Source: a virus. Taken from it: 42,591 nucleotides of DNA. Below are positions 1 through 9,792 of the stretch, in pieces. Each line of letters starts with the position of its first letter. Position 1 is the first letter of the stretch. The notes below the pieces were generated by a model, which was not told where the DNA came from, did not search any database, and was given only the letters and a program-made list of their open reading frames with translations. The stretch spans positions 1 through 42,591 of IMG/VR virus record IMGVR_UViG_3300046004_001494; one strand, written 5' to 3'. The position numbers were made by a program, and so were the translations under genes.

Positions 1-3000
1 ATTACATCTAAGGATATATTTTCGGGAATTATAAATCCATAAGATGTTTTTCCTGGTGGTTTTATTAGATTAATAAAAATACTAGTTTCATCAGGGACTC
101 GTTTTAAAAATACTATTTTATAAAATGTATTACATGTTTTGTCTCTAAAATACCCATTTATATCTTCCTTTATTAATATATTAAGATTACCATTACCATC
201 AATAGCTACTTGATCTATATTATATTCAAATAGAAAACCATTAGCTCCTTCAATTTGAATTAATATTTTATCATAAGATTCTAATTGAAAAGGATAAGCA
301 ATATAACCATATTCTTGATATAAGGTAGCATATGATGCTGAGTAGTTTGTAGCTAATGGATTGAAAAAATAATCTGGGGAATAAAAATTAGATAAATTCT
401 GTCCTAAAACAAATGAATTATTGGGTTGATCTGTACAAATAGAAGCTGTTGCTACTTGAGCATTATTAGTAGGAGTAACTTTTAATACTCCGGGAGAATA
501 ACTAGTCCCAGAAAATACCCAAAAAGGAGTATATGCTGTACTTTCAATAAATGAACTTAACGATGCTGATTCTATTTTATTAGCCCCTGAGGATGTAGTT
601 TGGCATAAAAATCTAAAAGATACAATATCTCCAACCCCAAATGTAGCAGATTGATTAGTATCAAGTAGCCAGTTATTTGTAAATCTTAATGTTGATGTTG
701 GGTTTCCAGAACATAGAGATAAGTCTTTATATTTTTTACATGTTCTCCAATTATCATTTTGAAGAGGATTAAGATCATCAGCTATCCAAAAAGTACCCCA
801 AAGTACAGCTTGGTAATCTCTATCAAAATATGCATTATATTTTCTATATATAGTATCTGAAGGGTTTACTAGAAATGTACTATCAGGAGATTGTCCACAA
901 GTTGCAGATATTCCACCATATTCATTTATAACATACTGGTTAAATATAGTAACAAACTCCCCAGTATCTACAATGTAAGAATTTTGAGAGGATGCCAGCC
1001 AGTTTTGATTGCCTAATAATCCATTCCATACTCCCGGCTCTATTTTAACTGATAATTCAGTAGAAATTTGTTTAGAAAATGTTTGATTTATTGAACTACT
1101 CAACCAGATTTCCATACTACCTGTAAAAATAGCCCCAACATCTCCAGTTACAGTTACTTCAAAATCATGTGAAAAATCATAAACTCCAGTACTTGGAACT
1201 ATATAATATGAAGAAGTAACTCTTAATCCATTATCATCAACAACACCAGGCCCAGAACCTGTAAAGAATGAATCACCAAAATAACTTGTAGGGAAATTAA
1301 CTTGAGAAAATAGTGAAATTGGTTGGGCTCCTGGTGAACCTGTTATATTAAACATATTCCATACTTCATATGACCCCCCATTACTAGCAGAAGTATAATT
1401 TGCAGCAGGAATAAAGTTACCTCCTGAGGGATGATTATTAAAGAAATTAGTACCTAATACTCCTAATTGGCCTGTTGGATTATAAAAAGGTATAAATTGA
1501 GATGCAGTTGGTGCAGAAGCACCAAAAAAATATAGTACTGGGTAGTAAGCATACCCGCTTTCATGGATTACTCTATTACCATTAGTAGCATATTGATTTG
1601 AATATTGTTGTGTATTAAATAAAGATACATTTAATGTTTCCCCAGTTTCAAATGTATTTTGAACCTCACACCAGTTTCTATTACGTTGATTCAATTCAGT
1701 AAGTTTTCCGTCTTCATCAACTAAATATTTTAAAGTAACATTACTTTTATAAGGCAATACACTATCTACAACCTCAGTAAATAAACCAAGTTTTTTAGTA
1801 TTATAATTTATTACTGGGGTAAGACCATATGATCGGTCTCCCTCAGTCCATGTATTATAAATAGTGCTATAAAGTTGTACACCATTATATCTTGAATTAA
1901 CATATGATGTATCACTTAAATATGAATCTTGAAGTTGAACAGCTCCTGTTATTGAATAAGAAGTAAATGCTCTTCCTAAAGAATCTGTAGATAATATAGG
2001 AATTAATTTTTTTCTATATTTAGAAGTTAAACTTACAAATTCATTATTTTGTAAGGCATTAAAATCTGAATTAATAAAGAAATTTTCGTATGCTGGTGCT
2101 GTAGTGTCTAAAATAAAATCTGTATTACCATTAACAAATCCTGGTGGGATATATCCAACTGTATTGTTTACTAAATATGGGTTTCTGTTTAATTCTTCAA
2201 ATTGAGCATAAGTGTCAATAAATGATCCTGTAATATTACCATTGTAGTAAGGTTCTTTATCTCCTGCTAAATAAAAATAGTAAGGATCATAAACGGGTAT
2301 TAAAGCAGCCCCTGTAACTTCACCTTCCAAATCAGGATAAGCAGTAAATATAGGCTTAGCTTCCGGTACCTTAGGACGTTCTAACACAGGTGACTTAATA
2401 GATACCCCAGTCCAAGTATTACCTCTAGCCGGAGTAAAATCTTTGACCATTTTAAATAATGAATTATCAAAGAATTGAATTAATCTAATAAACCCAGCAT
2501 AATCAAATCCTTCATTTGGGTGTGTAAAGGTTTGCCCAAACCAATAATCTCGTTGAAATGATAGTGAAGGATAAGTATCTAAATAAAGCGCTTCTGGGTA
2601 GGCAATATAATCATCAATGACCCAATTAGGGTTTACTGCTGTGATAGAAGCAGATACTTCGCTATCAATTTGGGTTTGAGGAGAAAAAGATACATCAATA
2701 AAATGTAAATCTTGACTTTTAACTGCTCTAGATGATGTTGTAGTAGTTTCAAATCGTTTTATAGGAGATAATATACTTCCTGTAAGATTATTTGATCCTA
2801 ATGATATTTTGTTTAGTGAATATCCTTTTAAATCTTGATAATCATTTGTTCCACCATATTCTTTAATAGGAAGAATTGAACCTGTAATACCAAATAATGT
2901 AATTAGTCCTTGTAAACCACCATGGGCACCTTTTCCTTTAAATAAATAAGGTAAATTATGATAAAGTCTTTTATAAGTATCTAATACTAATTCTTTTTTA

Positions 3001-4001
3001 GGAATATTATTTAAGAAACTACTCGATGGTGAATAATTTCCATCATAACAAGGACCTAAATCTGTTACTGTTATACCTGCGGTTAAAGGAGAATAACTTC
3101 CCGATATAGCACAGGCTTGTACACTTGCAAATAAACCAGAAATATTTGCGCTTCCTAAAGTATTATTACAATTAATCCAAGTTTGAGTTAAAGGAGAACT
3201 AGTAATATTAGTAAATTCGTAAGTACGACAATTTGGAGCAAATTCAACACTACCACTATACCCACCAACATTATAATCCAATACACTTTGGTCACCCTGA
3301 GAATTATATAATTTCATCCCAAATGATCTCAACCAATCATATACTAAATCTTGAGATATACCTTCGTTTAAATTATTATTATTATCCCATACATCAGTTA
3401 CTTTATCGATGTAAACCCAAATGTTATCGAAATATTGGCCTATCATATTAACAAAAACAATATAAGGTAAATAATTACCTGGGTCATCTAGGATATAGGA
3501 AGGTATAGTATTAATTAATATGTCTTTATTTTCTATATCATAATTACTTGCTACTTCAATGGCATCTTGATACCAATTTGTAACAGTAACAGATGATGAT
3601 GGATATAAAATATATGGTTGAACAAGATTTGATTTAGGATAAGGAGCTATATTATATGTTAAATATGAACCCGTATCTAAAGTATATTGTATAATAGAAG
3701 AGGTTAATGAACTAGAATTAAAATATAAATAAGATTCAAACCCATCAAAATTCGCAATAGTTGTGTTTAAACTAGAACTTGCTTTATTTATTTGGTTTAT
3801 TAAAGAAGCATTACTTGATGTTAAAGGAGAAAAAGTAGTAATTTCATATTGATACCCTTCAATCTCCCCAATCTTATACATAAAATTATTTATTCTACTT
3901 ACAGCTGAGCTATAATGAATAAAATCGTTTAATAAACTATAATCTATATTTATGTTTATTTCTTGATTGGTAAGTGAGTTTAAAGTTGCGTATATTGACA
4001 T
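1..4001 (-). CDS. Very large tail/baseplate protein, 3' end outside window
   Basis: The frame opens with ATG at 4001-3999 and stays open for more than 1330 codons to the window edge, so the C-terminus is missing. Around residues 350-385 it carries KGKGAHGGLQGLITLFG followed by IKEYGG, a pattern I associate with P2 tail-protein-I-like segments in large structural proteins of Bacteroidetes phages. The rest is rich in Ser, Thr, Tyr and Asn with alternating hydrophobic residues, as in beta-rich virion proteins. It lies downstream of gp6 and gp25 homologues and ends the visible late block. Probable role: baseplate periphery or fibre attachment. The structural class is fairly sure, the exact role is not. 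Confidence 0.8.
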   Translation of the reverse strand, partial: MSIYATLNSLTNQEININIDYSLLNDFIHYSSAVSRINNFMYKIGEIEGYQYEITTFSPLTSSNASLINQINKASSSLNTTIANFDGFESYLYFNSSSLTSSIIQYTLDTGSYLTYNIAPYPKSNLVQPYILYPSSSVTVTNWYQDAIEVASNYDIENKDILINTIPSYILDDPGNYLPYIVFVNMIGQYFDNIWVYIDKVTDVWDNNNNLNEGISQDLVYDWLRSFGMKLYNSQGDQSVLDYNVGGYSGSVEFAPNCRTYEFTNITSSPLTQTWINCNNTLGSANISGLFASVQACAISGSYSPLTAGITVTDLGPCYDGNYSPSSSFLNNIPKKELVLDTYKRLYHNLPYLFKGKGAHGGLQGLITLFGITGSILPIKEYGGTNDYQDLKGYSLNKISLGSNNLTGSILSPIKRFETTTTSSRAVKSQDLHFIDVSFSPQTQIDSEVSASITAVNPNWVIDDYIAYPEALYLDTYPSLSFQRDYWFGQTFTHPNEGFDYAGFIRLIQFFDNSLFKMVKDFTPARGNTWTGVSIKSPVLERPKVPEAKPIFTAYPDLEGEVTGAALIPVYDPYYFYLAGDKEPYYNGNITGSFIDTYAQFEELNRNPYLVNNTVGYIPPGFVNGNTDFILDTTAPAYENFFINSDFNALQNNEFVSLTSKYRKKLIPILSTDSLGRAFTSYSITGAVQLQDSYLSDTSYVNSRYNGVQLYSTIYNTWTEGDRSYGLTPVINYNTKKLGLFTEVVDSVLPYKSNVTLKYLVDEDGKLTELNQRNRNWCEVQNTFETGETLNVSLFNTQQYSNQYATNGNRVIHESGYAYYPVLYFFGASAPTASQFIPFYNPTGQLGVLGTNFFNNHPSGGNFIPAANYTSASNGGSYEVWNMFNITGSPGAQPISLFSQVNFPTSYFGDSFFTGSGPGVVDDNGLRVTSSYYIVPSTGVYDFSHDFEVTVTGDVGAIFTGSMEIWLSSSINQTFSKQISTELSVKIEPGVWNGLLGNQNWLASSQNSYIVDTGEFVTIFNQYVINEYGGISATCGQSPDSTFLVNPSDTIYRKYNAYFDRDYQAVLWGTFWIADDLNPLQNDNWRTCKKYKDLSLCSGNPTSTLRFTNNWLLDTNQSATFGVGDIVSFRFLCQTTSSGANKIESASLSSFIESTAYTPFWVFSGTSYSPGVLKVTPTNNAQVATASICTDQPNNSFVLGQNLSNFYSPDYFFNPLATNYSASYATLYQEYGYIAYPFQLESYDKILIQIEGANGFLFEYNIDQVAIDGNGNLNILIKEDINGYFRDKTCNTFYKIVFLKRVPDETSIFINLIKPPGKTSYGFIIPENISLDV

Positions 4002-4041
4002 ATTTTATTTTATTTTCAAATGAACAATTTCCTAATTAATA

Positions 4042-5646
4042 TTAAAGACATACACCAACACTACCATTTATTGTACCTACTGGAGTAATCCTTTGATTTG
4101 TTGTCAATGTATTGGTTAAGTCATCACAAAAAAGAGCATAATAATCACCATCACCAGTAAAAGTTATTGTACCTGCTGGATTTGTATAAATTTCTGAGGT
4201 AGTTGTTGCAGTAGTATTTCCTCCATCAATAGTAGTATTAGTGACATAAACTGTGTTTGAAATAGGAAGACTACAGGCATTAGACTCATCTGAAAGATTT
4301 GATATTAAAAATTCTTTCAACAATATTGCTGGTGGTTCAGAAGAAGACGGTGTTATACTAGGAGTAACACTTACTGTTATTGTAGGTGTTATACTAGGAG
4401 TAGACGAAATCGATATTGATGGTGTTACACTTGGTGTTGCACTAATTGAAATTGTAGGCGTTATACTAGGAGTAGACGAAATCGATATTGATGGTGTTAC
4501 ACTTGGTGTTGCACTAATTGAAATTGTAGGCGTTACACTAGGAGTAGCACTGATTGTTATTGACGGTGTTACACTTGGAGTAGACGAAATCGATATTGAC
4601 GGTGTTATACTAGGAGTAGACGAAATCGATATTGACGGTGTTATACTAGGAGTAGCACTTACTGAATTTCCTGGTGATGCACTAGGAGTAACACTTACTG
4701 AAATTGTTGGTGTTACACTAGGAGTAATAGTTACACTAGGAGTAACACTGACTGTTATAGATGGTGTTACACTAGGGGTAACAGTTACACTAGGAGTAAT
4801 AGTTACACTAGGAGTAACACTTATTGATGGTGTTACTGGATAAGAAGGACCAGCAGATGGGTTAATTAATTGATTTAAATTGCTATATTGGGTAGGTACT
4901 ACATCTTTAAATTCTAAATCAATATTAAAATTAGGTCCTTTTAAATAAGGTTGAGGTAAAGGAGTAATTACTTTACTTAAACTAAGGTCATAGATATAAG
5001 GATTAACTATCTCTTCTACAATCCAAAATTTATCTTTTAATGTAATATTAGATGGAAGTGCTTCGTATAATTTAAATAATAAACTTGCTTCTCCTAAAGC
5101 ATTTACTTCACTTAATACATTAACTGCTACTACTTGGTTATTATTACCAAAATTAAGTATAACGTAATAATAATAAGGAACAGCCAATTGCTTATCAGCA
5201 AAATTACTAGCAACATCAATTAAAGCAATATCATCTAACTCAGTAGAGCCTACTCTTAATTCAGTTCGGTCTGATGATATTTGGGATATAAAGAGTTGGG
5301 AACTAAAAGGCTCTCCTGATACTTTTCTAAAGAAATTATATCTAGAGGTAACTTCACCGGATTCATATCCTAAATTTTCAATATCCTGGATTGGGTCTAT
5401 TTCTAGTGTAGGGAGATAACTTTGGGAATAACCGTAATTTGAAGGTAATTTATATGAATTATAGTTATAATTTGAATTTAATACATTTCCTCCTAGATCA
5501 AATACAAAGTATTCAACATAGTCTTCTGGTTTCCCGAAGGTTTCTTGTTGTACAATAGGAAGAAGTAGTTGTTCATCCTGTAAATCATAACGATTTACTC
5601 GGCTTGTATCTAAAACTTGTCCTATTATTTTTATATTATCTGCCAT
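4042..5646 (-). CDS. Structural protein with Thr-Pro-Ser repeat region
   Basis: A 534-residue protein in three parts. Residues 1 to about 265 look like a folded virion domain (segments such as YYYYVILNFG). Residues about 275-435 are low-complexity 12-residue units of the type TPSVTPSISISS. The last 90 or so residues form a separate domain with Cys residues, ending GVCL. The proline-spaced Ser/Thr repeats suggest an extended linker or stalk holding the C-terminal domain off the particle; Ser/Thr glycosylation is possible but only inferred. It sits between the giant tail protein and a coiled-coil protein in the late block. Family not recognised. Confidence 0.85.
   Translation of the reverse strand: MADNIKIIGQVLDTSRVNRYDLQDEQLLLPIVQQETFGKPEDYVEYFVFDLGGNVLNSNYNYNSYKLPSNYGYSQSYLPTLEIDPIQDIENLGYESGEVTSRYNFFRKVSGEPFSSQLFISQISSDRTELRVGSTELDDIALIDVASNFADKQLAVPYYYYVILNFGNNNQVVAVNVLSEVNALGEASLLFKLYEALPSNITLKDKFWIVEEIVNPYIYDLSLSKVITPLPQPYLKGPNFNIDLEFKDVVPTQYSNLNQLINPSAGPSYPVTPSISVTPSVTITPSVTVTPSVTPSITVSVTPSVTITPSVTPTISVSVTPSASPGNSVSATPSITPSISISSTPSITPSISISSTPSVTPSITISATPSVTPTISISATPSVTPSISISSTPSITPTISISATPSVTPSISISSTPSITPTITVSVTPSITPSSSEPPAILLKEFLISNLSDESNACSLPISNTVYVTNTTIDGGNTTATTTSEIYTNPAGTITFTGDGDYYALFCDDLTNTLTTNQRITPVGTINGSVGVCL
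4340..4850. repeat. Tandem 36-base repeats inside the Thr-Pro-Ser gene
   Basis: Imperfect 36-base units, each coding 12 residues, with 72-base double units that recur identically (for example the stretch beginning near 4389 and again near 4461). The repeat keeps the antisense frame open at 4253-4843, which explains the spurious plus-strand ORF there. Such arrays vary in copy number between relatives by slippage or recombination. Confidence 0.85.
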
Positions 5647-5663
5647 TAACAGTTATTTGTTTA

Positions 5664-6014
5664 TTATATGTTTAAATTATTTTGAGCTAATGTTGTAACA
5701 GTGTTTACTTCAGCTTCTAATAATTGTTGTCTTAAATCTGTTATTTCCTGTAGCAAAGCCTGTACTTCAGCTTCATCGGCTAATTGCACATTTAAATACT
5801 CAGCTTCTCTTAATAAAATTGCTCTATGCGAATTTATATCACCTTCATTAGGTATAATAGGAAATAATTCATCATATAATTCAAAAAAGGCATCTACTGT
5901 TGTCTCAGGAATAACAATTGGAGGAGAATTTAATTCACTAAATTGTGTATTAATCACTCTAGTAAATGTCCCCTTATTGTAAATTAAATTCTGAACCGGA
6001 ATTATTTCAGCCAT
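5664..6014 (-). CDS. Small tail-associated protein with C-terminal coiled coil
   Basis: 116 residues. The N-terminal half reads as a small folded segment (VINTQFSELNSPPIVIPE). Residues about 70-105 form an amphipathic helix (LQEITDLRQQLLEAEV) likely to be a coiled coil. Its ATG at 6014 overlaps the stop of the upstream gene by one base (TAATG), so the two are translationally coupled. The position between a possible fibre protein and the repeat protein suggests a virion adaptor or trimerisation factor. Family not recognised. Confidence 0.8.
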   Translation of the reverse strand: MAEIIPVQNLIYNKGTFTRVINTQFSELNSPPIVIPETTVDAFFELYDELFPIIPNEGDINSHRAILLREAEYLNVQLADEAEVQALLQEITDLRQQLLEAEVNTVTTLAQNNLNI

Positions 6015-7150
6015 TATTTATTTATTTTAAAAATATAATCGTTATTATATATAACAGATGAACCATTACTAAATGTAGATTTAATCAATATTTTATAATA
6101 TCTTTCGGGTTGAAACCCAGCAGTGTATAACGTAAAAAAGTTCCCTGCGGTATCACAACTTATTTTGGTATGTTCTTCACTAAAATTTACAACATATTCT
6201 TCTGTGTCTAAATCCTGTATAGCATAATAAGAAGATGAAGGTAAAGCACTATTTAGAGTAAATACCGATTGGGTTGTAAATTGACGAGGAGGATAAATAG
6301 GTCGTGCATTTACTCTGAATTGGCATACATCATTTACATTATAAAACCCTACATTATTACCTAAAGTAACGGCTACATTTTGATCTCCTAATACAGATAA
6401 TGATCCCGTATTATAAACACTATCATCCCAACCAAATTCAAGTTGAGGAAGATATATAGTATGAGTGTCTTTAGAAAAAAATTTTAATGAATAAGAAGAC
6501 GAAGCATTAAATTCATACAGGTCTTCAAATTTTAATAGGAATCCATTATTCTCTAAAAAACCAGGAGTATTAAATGTCTCTACAATATCAGTAACATTTA
6601 TATTAGTATCTTTAGTAGTGTTTATTATAAACGATTGAGATCCAAAATATATATCCCACCAAACACCACCCCCAGGAGTATTAAAGTTAAAGGAAGCAGT
6701 AGTATCAGTAAAGAAACTAGAAGTAGGCCACGCATTACTGTTATCTCTATTATACCAATTACAATCTTGAGTATAAGGAGGATCATATAAATATCTTCCT
6801 GTTCCTGCTTGCCATGATTGTGAAGTTGCGTAGCAATATAAAGTATAATTATCTGGTAGGTTATATGCTTCTGCTATGAATAATTTTAAAGAGGCACTAT
6901 ACATTCCCGTAGGAGTAGATGGAGGAACAGGACCAACAACAGGGATAGTATTTGTATTAAAAATTAAAGCAGAAACTTCTAACATCTTATCAGAAGGAAA
7001 TTGAATTAATGTTCTAGATACTTGAGTATCACTATTTAAAGTAGGAACAGTATTCTTTACTTCTAATATAGAATCCAATCCTGTATTAAGATCAGGAAAT
7101 TCAGAATAGATAGTTGTGTCCTTTTCGGGAAATATTTTATAAACGGCCAT
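6014..7150 (-). CDS. Probable tail fibre or fibre-like structural protein
   Basis: 378 residues. The N-terminus (VYKIFPEKDTTIYSEFPDLN) resembles the opening of DNRLRE-type beta-sandwich modules, in which an atypical 'xKDTTIYS' strand comes first. The remainder is beta-rich with many aromatic residues. No signal peptide or membrane segment. It is preceded by a TATATTTATA box at 7168-7177, a candidate late promoter. The neighbours are baseplate proteins. Fibre or baseplate decoration is the likely role; the DNRLRE resemblance is by eye only. Confidence 0.75.
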   Translation of the reverse strand: MAVYKIFPEKDTTIYSEFPDLNTGLDSILEVKNTVPTLNSDTQVSRTLIQFPSDKMLEVSALIFNTNTIPVVGPVPPSTPTGMYSASLKLFIAEAYNLPDNYTLYCYATSQSWQAGTGRYLYDPPYTQDCNWYNRDNSNAWPTSSFFTDTTASFNFNTPGGGVWWDIYFGSQSFIINTTKDTNINVTDIVETFNTPGFLENNGFLLKFEDLYEFNASSSYSLKFFSKDTHTIYLPQLEFGWDDSVYNTGSLSVLGDQNVAVTLGNNVGFYNVNDVCQFRVNARPIYPPRQFTTQSVFTLNSALPSSSYYAIQDLDTEEYVVNFSEEHTKISCDTAGNFFTLYTAGFQPERYYKILIKSTFSNGSSVIYNNDYIFKINK

Positions 7151-7167
7151 TTATATTATTTATTTGC

Positions 7168-7177
7168 TATAAATATA
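7168..7177 (-). promoter_or_regulatory. Candidate late promoter box TATATTTATA
   Basis: A ten-base TATATTTATA on the minus strand 18 bases before the start at 7150, with no TTTG at the -33 spacing used by the early-type promoters. The same box occurs before other late or structural genes (9783, 12706, 15229). Confidence 0.4.
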
Positions 7178-7183
7178 GAGTTA

Positions 7184-8995
7184 TTAAAAAGTTACAACTC
7201 TACCTTGTATGTCTAAATCAGGGTATCTTATTTCAAATGTAGCCGGATCTAAAGAAGGATATAAAACTCCACTTCTAAAAGCACCAGAAACATCATAACT
7301 ATATGGAGAATAATTACCTCCGGATTTGTTCGTAAATTCAAGTTTTACTAATGATTGTACTCCTTTTATTTGTAATAATAGAGCATTAATATTTGATAGT
7401 ATAATAGGTTGATTAATTTGCCATTTATCTATATCAAAATAGTTAACTAATGCAGTTATACAATCTGTTAATATTTGATTATTACTCAACCCAGGAATAA
7501 CTGTTATATCAAAGTTTAAACCTAAATTAATATAATAGGCATCTTTAATAATAACCGCATCTGTAACCATTCTAAATGGTTCTAAATATTCTTTTAAGTT
7601 AGTTTTTAAATCCGTAGTTGCGTTAACTAATTTTTTATTATCATCATAAGCCAACACATACATTGATAACGCTAAAGGATTATTATCAATTAAAGGATCA
7701 TTACCAGTATTAACAGATAATGCAGAAGCTTGCTCAACATACACTTTAGATATAGTACCAAAATCAGAAGGCATACTTAAAGCACGATTCATATAATCAT
7801 CTTTACTTACAGCTCTTAATTGTGCCGAAAATGCATTTAGCGTGTTTAAACGTATTTCTTCTACTGTATCACCACTTCTACCACCTGTAGCAGGTATTGC
7901 GTTATTCACGAGTAAAGTCGCGAGAGACGCATTGGTATATGTTGGGTTAAGAGCAGTTATACCAGCATTAGAAGCAACTATAGTAATATCATTTGCTGTC
8001 ACGTTAGCACCAACTCCACCACCTGAAAGATATTGAACTGTTAATGATATATTTGATGGCACCGTACCATATTGTTTAGTGTAAAATACAGCAGCTTGAT
8101 TGTAGTTATTAATCAAATCAGAAGTATCAACAGAAGGAACCATTCCTAATTGAATTGCATCTGGGGTAGGAATAAGTACATTATCTGGGTCGTTTACATA
8201 CATACCTGAACCAAATTGTAATTCTATAATATCATCCGTTCTAATTCTTGATACATATCTATTAGGAGTTTCTAATAAACTTAGCAAATAAGGTACTTGG
8301 TTAAGTGAAGGACCAGTATTAGTAGTTCTATTTATTATATTAGATTGAGCTAAATAAGGTACTTCATACCACTGACTAGCATCACTTCCTGTAACTTGAA
8401 GTACTTGAAGAAAGTTAGGATCATTTATTTCAACAGAATTAAATTTTACAGGAGCTCCAAATGAGAAAGTTGCAGTTTGTATAGTAGCAGAAATAGCTTT
8501 AACTGATTTTTTAAATAAGTAATTGTTACCATCATACAAACTAATACTTACCGAACCCGTGTCAGTAAAATCAACCTTTTTAGTAGTTATAAAGTTGGTT
8601 TGAGAAGAATTAGATTGTAAAGGAGTATTCTCAGGAATAATTAATGCGTAATCTAAATTAGGAGCACCATTTAAAATAGGAACTCTTTGATAAAAATCAA
8701 CTGTAGTAACAGAAGCATATGATGCCTTAGGACGATATCCTAAAGAATAAGCCATATTCAATAAGTTTTCCTTTTCTTTAGCCGTTAATACAAAATTTTC
8801 TTGTATTTGGGTATCTGTATAAAATGACAAAACATCCCCAACATATGAAGACATTTCAATAAACATAGTACCAGGTGATGCTTCTGAAAAGTCAGTATAT
8901 GTGTTCGGAAAGTAATTTTTAGCAAACTCAATAAGAGATGCTTTATATTGAAGAAAATTCTTATTTAGATAAGATATATTTTTGTTTTGAGCCAT
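7184..8995 (-). CDS. gp6: Baseplate wedge protein, T4 gp6-like
   Basis: 603 residues, close to the usual length of gp6 proteins. The first 110 residues carry the family hallmark: an N-terminal helix (NFLQYKASLIEFAKNYFP), then DFSEASPGTMFIEMSSYVGD and LLNMAYSLGYRPK. The gpJ-like core follows in the middle (GGRSGDTVEEIRLN near residues 370-385, then a KDDYMNRAL motif). In T4, gp6 dimers form the backbone of the baseplate wedge around the hub. The ATG at 8995 overlaps the stop of the gp25 homologue by one base (TAATG), so wedge proteins are made in a coupled order. Confidence 0.93.
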   Translation of the reverse strand: MAQNKNISYLNKNFLQYKASLIEFAKNYFPNTYTDFSEASPGTMFIEMSSYVGDVLSFYTDTQIQENFVLTAKEKENLLNMAYSLGYRPKASYASVTTVDFYQRVPILNGAPNLDYALIIPENTPLQSNSSQTNFITTKKVDFTDTGSVSISLYDGNNYLFKKSVKAISATIQTATFSFGAPVKFNSVEINDPNFLQVLQVTGSDASQWYEVPYLAQSNIINRTTNTGPSLNQVPYLLSLLETPNRYVSRIRTDDIIELQFGSGMYVNDPDNVLIPTPDAIQLGMVPSVDTSDLINNYNQAAVFYTKQYGTVPSNISLTVQYLSGGGVGANVTANDITIVASNAGITALNPTYTNASLATLLVNNAIPATGGRSGDTVEEIRLNTLNAFSAQLRAVSKDDYMNRALSMPSDFGTISKVYVEQASALSVNTGNDPLIDNNPLALSMYVLAYDDNKKLVNATTDLKTNLKEYLEPFRMVTDAVIIKDAYYINLGLNFDITVIPGLSNNQILTDCITALVNYFDIDKWQINQPIILSNINALLLQIKGVQSLVKLEFTNKSGGNYSPYSYDVSGAFRSGVLYPSLDPATFEIRYPDLDIQGRVVTF

Positions 8996-9405
8996 TATAC
9001 TAGGTTAATTGTTATAATATCGGGTTGATTAGAAAGAAGTATTCTATAATTTATTGTTACTACTAAAGTATTATCATCGGCATATGGTACTATGTCAATA
9101 GAATCTATAGCAACTTCGGGCATATATTGTTCAACAGCATTGGTTATACTACTTTTAATAATAGGAAATGTTTGCTCTGAGATTTGCTCAAATAATTGTT
9201 GTTTTAGAATTGTACCAAAATTAGGATTTTCAATTCTTTCTCCTTGAGAGGTCATTATTAGGTTTATAAGATTGTATTTGACTTGATCCCTAGTAGAATA
9301 TACACTACTAAAGACACCAGGAGCACTAAAAGGTAATGCAACCCCAATAGCAGTATTGATTTGGAAATCCCTAGGGTCAACCCTATTACTTCTTATATAA
9401 GCCAT
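8995..9405 (-). CDS. gp25: Baseplate wedge protein, T4 gp25-like
   Basis: 136 residues, the usual size of the gp25/TssE family. The signature SQGERIENPNFGTILKQQLF (residues about 72-91) matches the conserved GER...P.FG...L...LFE block. gp25 nucleates sheath polymerisation at the baseplate and contacts gp6 and gp53 in T4. It is coupled on both sides by TAATG one-base overlaps at 9405 and 8995, keeping gp25 next to gp6 as in T4-type gene orders. Confidence 0.93.
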   Translation of the reverse strand: MAYIRSNRVDPRDFQINTAIGVALPFSAPGVFSSVYSTRDQVKYNLINLIMTSQGERIENPNFGTILKQQLFEQISEQTFPIIKSSITNAVEQYMPEVAIDSIDIVPYADDNTLVVTINYRILLSNQPDIITINLV

Positions 9406-9779
9406 TATTGAACGTTTCTAAAATTGCTTAAATCAGCAGGATTATTTCTCATATCATTTGCTACTTGAGCAAGCAAGCTTTGATAAACATTCTGTTTTTC
9501 TTGGAATGTTGTTGGAGCTGCCGTAGGTGGTGCGTCAATACCCATTTGATCCATTAATGTTTGGCGAATACTTTCTTTACTAGCAGCCGGATTAATGTTA
9601 CTAGAATTGAAATTCATAGTAGGCCAAGCCTCATTACCGTTATTAGATTGGACTTGATTGTAAGGTAATCCTCTAGATAGAGATTCATTAATTTTTTGTT
9701 TACCTAATTCTGCTAATTCTTCCTTAAGAACTTCTCTTACGGCGTCTTTAATAAGATTTTTTAATTCGTTTGTTTTCAT
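9405..9779 (-). CDS. Hypothetical protein next to gp25
   Basis: 124 residues: a charged N-terminal helix (LKNLIKDAVREVLKEELAEL), a Pro/Asn-rich centre and an amphipathic C-terminal segment. No membrane segment and no recognised family. It is preceded by an AATATTTATA box at 9783-9792 and coupled to gp25 by TAATG. The conserved place between the large coiled-coil protein and gp25 suggests a small baseplate or tail-assembly component. Confidence 0.75.
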   Translation of the reverse strand: MKTNELKNLIKDAVREVLKEELAELGKQKINESLSRGLPYNQVQSNNGNEAWPTMNFNSSNINPAASKESIRQTLMDQMGIDAPPTAAPTTFQEKQNVYQSLLAQVANDMRNNPADLSNFRNVQ

Positions 9780-9782
9780 GTC

Positions 9783-9792
9783 TATAAATATT
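9783..9792 (-). promoter_or_regulatory. Candidate late promoter box AATATTTATA
   Basis: Minus-strand AATATTTATA three bases before the ATG at 9779 and just inside the intergenic gap after the gene ending at 9791. It is very close to the start, so it may instead be leader sequence. Confidence 0.25.

Noticed and set aside
4253-4843. Long plus-strand frame opposite the Thr-Pro-Ser repeats
   Set aside because: It is the antisense of a 36-base repeat whose unit is a multiple of three, so it stays open by composition; no promoter or leader on that strand.
5701-5982. Plus-strand frame opposite the coiled-coil gene
   Set aside because: Shadow of the minus-strand gene; no signals on the plus strand.
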